Origin: JAAETI01 sp965368515
Lineage (GTDB): Bacteria; Actinomycetota; Acidimicrobiia; Spongiisociales; UBA5794
DNA length: 9,794 nt
Direction of reading: 5' to 3'
Assembly: GCA_965368515.1 (NCBI GenBank)
Contig: CBDUNF010000142.1
Location: 1-9,794 of the forward strand
The notes under the pieces were generated by a model. The model saw only the letters and a list, made by a program, of their open reading frames with translations. It had not been told where the DNA came from and did not search any database. Shown here piece by piece: positions 6,083-9,794 of the stretch; within the stretch, counting starts at the first letter, position 1; every line of letters starts with the position of its first letter. The position numbers and the translations under genes were made by a program.

Positions 6083-7921
6083 ATGCAACGACCTGTCGCC
6101 TCGACTATTCCGGATGGGCCCGGCGTATACCTCTTTCAAGGGGCAGACGGGCGTGTTCTCTACATCGGCAAGGCGAAGTCCTTGCGGAAGCGTCTCTCTA
6201 ACTACTTCGGCAACGACTTACTGGCCCGGACCCGGCGTATGGTCGCGGAAGCCGCCAGCGTCGACTGGATAGTCACCGATTCCGAGGTCGACGCTTTGAT
6301 GCTCGAGTACACACTCGTGCAGAAGCATCAACCGCGGTTCAACATCAAGCTTCGCGACGACAAGAGCTTTCCGTACCTCGCCATCACCCGCTACCAGGAA
6401 TGGCCACGCGTCATGGTGATGCGAGGCAAGCGGCGCAAGGGTGTTCAGTACTTCGGACCCTACGCCCACGCCTATGCGATCAGGCAGACCAGGGATCTCC
6501 TGCTGCGGACCTTTCCAATCCGATCGTGTACTGACACGAAGTTCAAGAGCCACCAGTCACTGGGTCGTCCGTGCCTGCTCTTCCACATCGAACGATGTTC
6601 CGCCCCGTGTGTCGGCGAAGTGACTCCGGAGGAGTACATCGCCGATGTTGACGGAATGGCTGCGTTTCTCGACGGTGACCGGACGAACCTGACCGTGCAG
6701 CTGCGTGGTGAGATGGAGGCCGCTGCCGCTCGGCAGGAGTATGAACATGCAGCTCGCCTCCGCGATCAGATTGCTTCGGTCGAGAAGGCCCTGCAACGCC
6801 AGGAGTTGGTGTCAAGCCGTCCCGACACTTTCGACCTGATCGCAATCGAGGAGGACGATCTGGAAGCTGCGGTTGTTGTCTTCAACGTTACGCGAGGAAG
6901 GCTGACCGGGCGCAAGACGAGCGTTCTCGACAAGGTTGAAGATGTGACATCGGCTCAACTGGTCGGAATCGTCCTCCGTCAGACCTACGGTGGCGACGTT
7001 CCCCCCAACCTGGTGGTGGTGTCAGAACTACCAGAGGATCCTGAGCTATGGACGGAGTGGTTGGAACGACGCAGGGGGTCGCGGGTCGAAGTTCGGGTGC
7101 CGGAACGTGGCACGAAGCGTCGACTGCTGGAAACCGCCGGTGCCAATGCCCGTGAGGAGTTCGCCAAGCACAGGTTGAAACGCGCCTCTGACCACAACGC
7201 CCGCGCCAAGGCGCTGCGTAGCCTGCAGGAGCACCTGGGGATGGCCAACGCCCCGCTTCGCATCGAGTGTTATGACATTTCCACCATCCAGGGCACCGAC
7301 ACGGTCGCTTCGATGGTGGTGTTCGAAGACGGGCTCCCCAAGAAATCCGAATACCGTCGATTCAAGATCAAGACGCTGACCGGGCAGGACGATTTCGCCG
7401 CGATGGAAGAGGTTCTGCGCCGCAGGTTTGGGGCCTATGTCGCCGACCAAGATCGGCCGGTCGAAGAGCGAGGGAAGTTCGCTTACCCGCCATCCCTCGT
7501 CATCATCGATGGTGGCGCCGGGCAGTTGGGGCGGGCGATCAAGGTGTTGGATCACTTTGGTCTGGATATCCCGGTTGCCGGCCTGGCCAAGCGACTAGAG
7601 GAGGTGTATCTCCCCGGGGCGGAGACACCGTTGTTGATCCCGCGTGGAGAAGAGGCGCTGTATCTGCTGCAGAGCGTTCGGGACGAAGCCCACCGCTTTG
7701 CGATCACATACCATCGCAAACTGCGCGGCAAGCGTATGGTGGACTCGATCCTGGATTCGGTGCCCGGCGTCGGGCCGGCACGGAAGCGGCAACTCTTGCG
7801 CCGATTTGGCTCGCTGAAACGGCTGCGCGGCGCTACGTTCGAAGAGATCGCCGAGGTCGTGCCGGTGTCGATCGCAGAACAGTTGGTTGCGGTGTTCGAA
7901 GGTAAAGGGAGTCAGAAGTGA
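6083..7921 (+). CDS. uvrC: UvrABC excinuclease subunit C (dual-incision nuclease)
   Basis: UvrC cuts the damaged strand on both sides of the lesion once UvrB is bound. The protein has 612 residues, the normal size. The N-terminal GIY-YIG nuclease has GVY (14-16), YIG (27-29), R37 and the metal-binding glutamate E75 in DALMLEY. Cysteines C149, C164, C172 and C176 (the last three in CLLFHIERCSAPC) match the four-cysteine cluster that binds [4Fe-4S] in E. coli UvrC. A UVR motif (about 204-239) would contact UvrB. The RNase H-like second nuclease begins with IECYDIS (catalytic-type D398) and includes IIDGGAGQL. Tandem helix-hairpin-helix DNA-binding motifs start at VPGVGPARKRQLL (about 560) and run to the end. 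The ATG at 6083 gives MQRPVASTIPDGPGVY, the expected short N-terminus, with no ribosome site and a -10 six bases upstream. The stop overlaps the rapZ start by four bases. Confidence 0.98.
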   Translation: MQRPVASTIPDGPGVYLFQGADGRVLYIGKAKSLRKRLSNYFGNDLLARTRRMVAEAASVDWIVTDSEVDALMLEYTLVQKHQPRFNIKLRDDKSFPYLAITRYQEWPRVMVMRGKRRKGVQYFGPYAHAYAIRQTRDLLLRTFPIRSCTDTKFKSHQSLGRPCLLFHIERCSAPCVGEVTPEEYIADVDGMAAFLDGDRTNLTVQLRGEMEAAAARQEYEHAARLRDQIASVEKALQRQELVSSRPDTFDLIAIEEDDLEAAVVVFNVTRGRLTGRKTSVLDKVEDVTSAQLVGIVLRQTYGGDVPPNLVVVSELPEDPELWTEWLERRRGSRVEVRVPERGTKRRLLETAGANAREEFAKHRLKRASDHNARAKALRSLQEHLGMANAPLRIECYDISTIQGTDTVASMVVFEDGLPKKSEYRRFKIKTLTGQDDFAAMEEVLRRRFGAYVADQDRPVEERGKFAYPPSLVIIDGGAGQLGRAIKVLDHFGLDIPVAGLAKRLEEVYLPGAETPLLIPRGEEALYLLQSVRDEAHRFAITYHRKLRGKRMVDSILDSVPGVGPARKRQLLRRFGSLKRLRGATFEEIAEVVPVSIAEQLVAVFEGKGSQK

Positions 7922-8787
7922 GCCAGTCCAGAGCGGTGATCATTACCGGGATGTCCGGCGCAGGCCGGTCGCAGGCGGCCAAAGTCATGGAGGACCTCGG
8001 CTACTTCGTCGTCGACAACCTGCCGGCCGAGATGATCAAACTCCTCGTCGACCAGATCGGCGTCCCCGAAGGTCGTCGGGAACGCCTCGCCGTGGTGGTC
8101 GACACCCGCGGCGGAGTTACCTATGCGGCATTGGAGGCGGCTCTTCACAGTCTCCTGCAGCGCAGCGTGCGCACCACAGTCTTGTTCATGGACGCAGACG
8201 ACCCGGCACTGGAGCGGCGTTTCGAGGAGACGCGGCGCAGTCATCCGATTTCGGAGGGAACGCTTGCCGAACGCATCGCCGCGGAACGGAAGACGTTCGA
8301 GGAGATCCGTGGTCTCGCCGACGTCATCATCGACACTACGGACCTGAACGTTCACGAGTTGCGAGAGAAGGTTGTCGAAGCGTTCGAGGCTCCGGACCAG
8401 ACACGGCGTCTGCGTGTTGACGTCATCTCCTTCGGGTTCAAGAAGGGCACACCGCGGGTCGTGGACGTTCTGCTCGACGTCCGCTTCCTTCCCAATCCCC
8501 ACTGGATTCCCGACCTGCGTCCCCTGACCGGGCACGATGGGCCAGTCCGAGATCATGTTTTGGCTGCCGAAGACGCAGTCACGTTCGTGACGAAGACGAT
8601 GGACCTGTTTCGCTTTCTGCTACCTCGATACGAGACGGAGGGAAAGGCGTACCTCACGATTGGTATCGGCTGCACCGGCGGTCGGCACCGGTCGGTTGCG
8701 CTGGCGAACGAATTCGCCCGGCTTCTTGTAGCCGAAGGCTTCGACGCAAACGTCAGCCATCGCGATACGCCCGCTTCGGGTGAGTAG
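7918..8787 (+). CDS. rapZ: RapZ/YvcJ-family nucleotide-binding protein
   Basis: A 289-residue P-loop ATPase/GTPase of the RapZ (YvcJ) family. In E. coli RapZ is an RNA adaptor that guides RNase E to the GlmZ small RNA and so controls glucosamine-6-phosphate synthesis. The partner in actinobacteria is not established, so the E. coli role should not be transferred directly. The N-terminal half has P-loop GMSGAGRS (11-18), with arginine where many relatives have lysine, then VVDNLP and VDTRGG (61-66). The C-terminal ligand/RNA-binding half has FGFKKG (172-177), DVRFLPNPHW (187-196) and GCTGGRHRS (251-259). It starts at GTG, giving the overlap GTGA with the uvrC stop. GGGAG at 7907-7911 lies six bases upstream, inside uvrC, so translation is likely coupled to uvrC. 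The order uvrC-rapZ-yvcK is widespread in actinobacteria. Confidence 0.95.
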   Translation: MSQSRAVIITGMSGAGRSQAAKVMEDLGYFVVDNLPAEMIKLLVDQIGVPEGRRERLAVVVDTRGGVTYAALEAALHSLLQRSVRTTVLFMDADDPALERRFEETRRSHPISEGTLAERIAAERKTFEEIRGLADVIIDTTDLNVHELREKVVEAFEAPDQTRRLRVDVISFGFKKGTPRVVDVLLDVRFLPNPHWIPDLRPLTGHDGPVRDHVLAAEDAVTFVTKTMDLFRFLLPRYETEGKAYLTIGIGCTGGRHRSVALANEFARLLVAEGFDANVSHRDTPASGE

Positions 8788-8791
8788 GCCT

Positions 8792-9757
8792 ATGGACACG
8801 CCGCTCGCTGAGGCCCTGGAACAGGTCCTGGCGACCGAGCGCCGCGGGCCGCATGTAGTTGCGATTGGCGGGGGTAAGGGACTGTCGACAGCGCTCCGCG
8901 CGGTCCAGCGGTATGCGGGTTTGATCGATGCCATCGTCACGGTCGCCGACGACGGTGGTTCCTCGGGTCGGCTTGCCCCCGGGCTAGAGATTCCGCCACC
9001 GGGTGATATCCGAAAGTGTTTGATCGCCCTGACGCCCGAGGATTCCGTCTGGCGTGATCTGTTCGAGTACCGCTTCGAAGGCGCAGACGTGAGCGGACAC
9101 TCATTGGGGAATCTGATCCTCGCATCACTTGCCGACCTCACCGGTGACTTTCGATCGGCGTTGCGGGCGGCAGAGAAGTTGCTCGGTACGGTCGGCTCGG
9201 TCATTCCGGCTTCGGCGCAACGGCTCCACATCGAAGCGACGGTTGACGGCACCCGAGTCGAGGGGCAGGTCGAACTGGCCCTGAGTCACGGCGTTGTGGA
9301 GGAGATGAGACTCCTGCCCAGCGAGGCAGTTGCCAGCGACGAAGCCATCGATGCGATCGGCCGCGCCAACCAGATAATTGTTGGACCGGGCAGCCTCTAC
9401 ACCTCAGTGCTGGCAACACTGCTGGTCCCCGGAATAGCCGAGGCGATCAATCAGTCGAGCGCTCGACTCGTGTACGTGGCCAACGTCAGTACCCAGGATG
9501 GCGAGACACTCGGGATGGACTGCGCCGACCACTTAGATGCACTGATTGGAATGAGTGGTATGAGGCCCCCTGCTGCTATCGTCGCCAACGAGACGTCGGT
9601 GACGTTTCCGCCTCCTCTCGAGGCCCTTGTGGTCGACGAGGAGGTGTTGGCAACTTACGGTGTTGACGTCGTCTCGGGCCACTTCGTGGACCTGGACTCC
9701 ACAGTCCCGCGGCATGACCCTGTGCGCCTTGGCGGCGCGTTGGCGCGTCTCATCTGA
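8792..9757 (+). CDS. yvcK: YvcK/CofD-like family protein (gluconeogenesis factor)
   Basis: A 321-residue protein of the YvcK (GlmR, CuvA) family. Members share the CofD fold, bind UDP-sugars and help control peptidoglycan precursor supply and growth on gluconeogenic carbon in Bacillus and mycobacteria. Seen here are GGGKG (26-30), VADDGGSSGRL (51-61), PPPGDIRKCL (68-77), GHSLGNL (102-108) and the VGPGSLYTSVL segment. It lacks evidence of a coenzyme F420 pathway context, so CofD itself is unlikely. Two starts are possible. GTG at 8780 overlaps the end of rapZ and has no ribosome site. ATG at 8792 has GGTGAG at 8779-8784, seven bases upstream, and gives MDTPLAEALEQ. I prefer 8792, but the longer 325-residue form cannot be excluded. 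Either way it is tightly linked to rapZ and probably co-transcribed from the uvrC promoter. Confidence 0.93.
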   Translation: MDTPLAEALEQVLATERRGPHVVAIGGGKGLSTALRAVQRYAGLIDAIVTVADDGGSSGRLAPGLEIPPPGDIRKCLIALTPEDSVWRDLFEYRFEGADVSGHSLGNLILASLADLTGDFRSALRAAEKLLGTVGSVIPASAQRLHIEATVDGTRVEGQVELALSHGVVEEMRLLPSEAVASDEAIDAIGRANQIIVGPGSLYTSVLATLLVPGIAEAINQSSARLVYVANVSTQDGETLGMDCADHLDALIGMSGMRPPAAIVANETSVTFPPPLEALVVDEEVLATYGVDVVSGHFVDLDSTVPRHDPVRLGGALARLI

Positions 9758-9783
9758 CATCCCACAACATGAAGGACTCCCTC

Positions 9784-9794
9784 ATGAAGGTAGC
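9784..9794 (+). CDS. Start of an unidentified gene cut by the window edge
   Basis: ATG at 9784 is preceded by AAGGA at 9772-9776 with a seven-base spacer and opens a frame reading M-K-V-A(partial). An in-frame ATG at 9769 is possible but has no ribosome site. The gap after yvcK is only 26 bases, so it may belong to the same operon. In many actinobacteria whiA and/or the glycolytic gap-pgk-tpi genes follow yvcK. An MKVA opening is compatible with glyceraldehyde-3-phosphate dehydrogenase, but three or four residues cannot identify a protein. Confidence 0.4.

Overview
The window is a GC-rich (by eye about 60%) bacterial chromosome segment with every gene on the + strand. Gene content, gene order and sequence style point to an actinomycete-type bacterium (Actinomycetota). 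The signs are the GSGKS form of the UvrB Walker A, the GRS form of the RapZ P-loop, GTG starts, leaderless-looking promoters and two matches to the actinobacterial damage promoter called RecA-NDp. A deep lineage such as Acidimicrobiia is a guess I cannot confirm from sequence alone. This is core chromosome: I see no transposase, integrase, CRISPR array, tRNA or rRNA.

Layout. Bases 1-75 are the upstream region of uvrB, with two small perfect hairpins and a damage-type promoter. Next come uvrB (76-2088), a 95-bp gap with a second damage-type promoter, uvrA (2184-5003), a SAM-dependent methyltransferase of unknown substrate (5024-5749) and an 82-aa conserved-looking small protein (5775-6023). 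A strong hairpin (6035-6057) separates this block from uvrC (6083-7921). uvrC is followed by overlapping rapZ (7918-8787) and yvcK (8792-9757). The last 11 bases look like the start of another gene. No gene-free stretch exceeds 100 bases.

How the genes work together. UvrA and UvrB find and verify bulky DNA lesions, and UvrC makes the two incisions, so the whole excision nuclease is encoded in one 8-kb block. uvrB and uvrA each appear to have their own promoter of the PafBC (LexA-independent) damage-response type. The methyltransferase and the small protein sit directly behind uvrA and would be co-transcribed with it, so they are candidate damage-inducible accessory genes. uvrC appears to start a separate unit from a leaderless promoter and is translationally coupled to rapZ and yvcK, a conserved Gram-positive pair linked to cell-envelope and carbon control.

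The most interesting signals are the paired PafBC-like promoters, the unexplained methyltransferase plus small protein between uvrA and uvrC, and the leaderless starts. I found no clearly new biological system; most of the window is ordinary, well-conserved repair and housekeeping genes.
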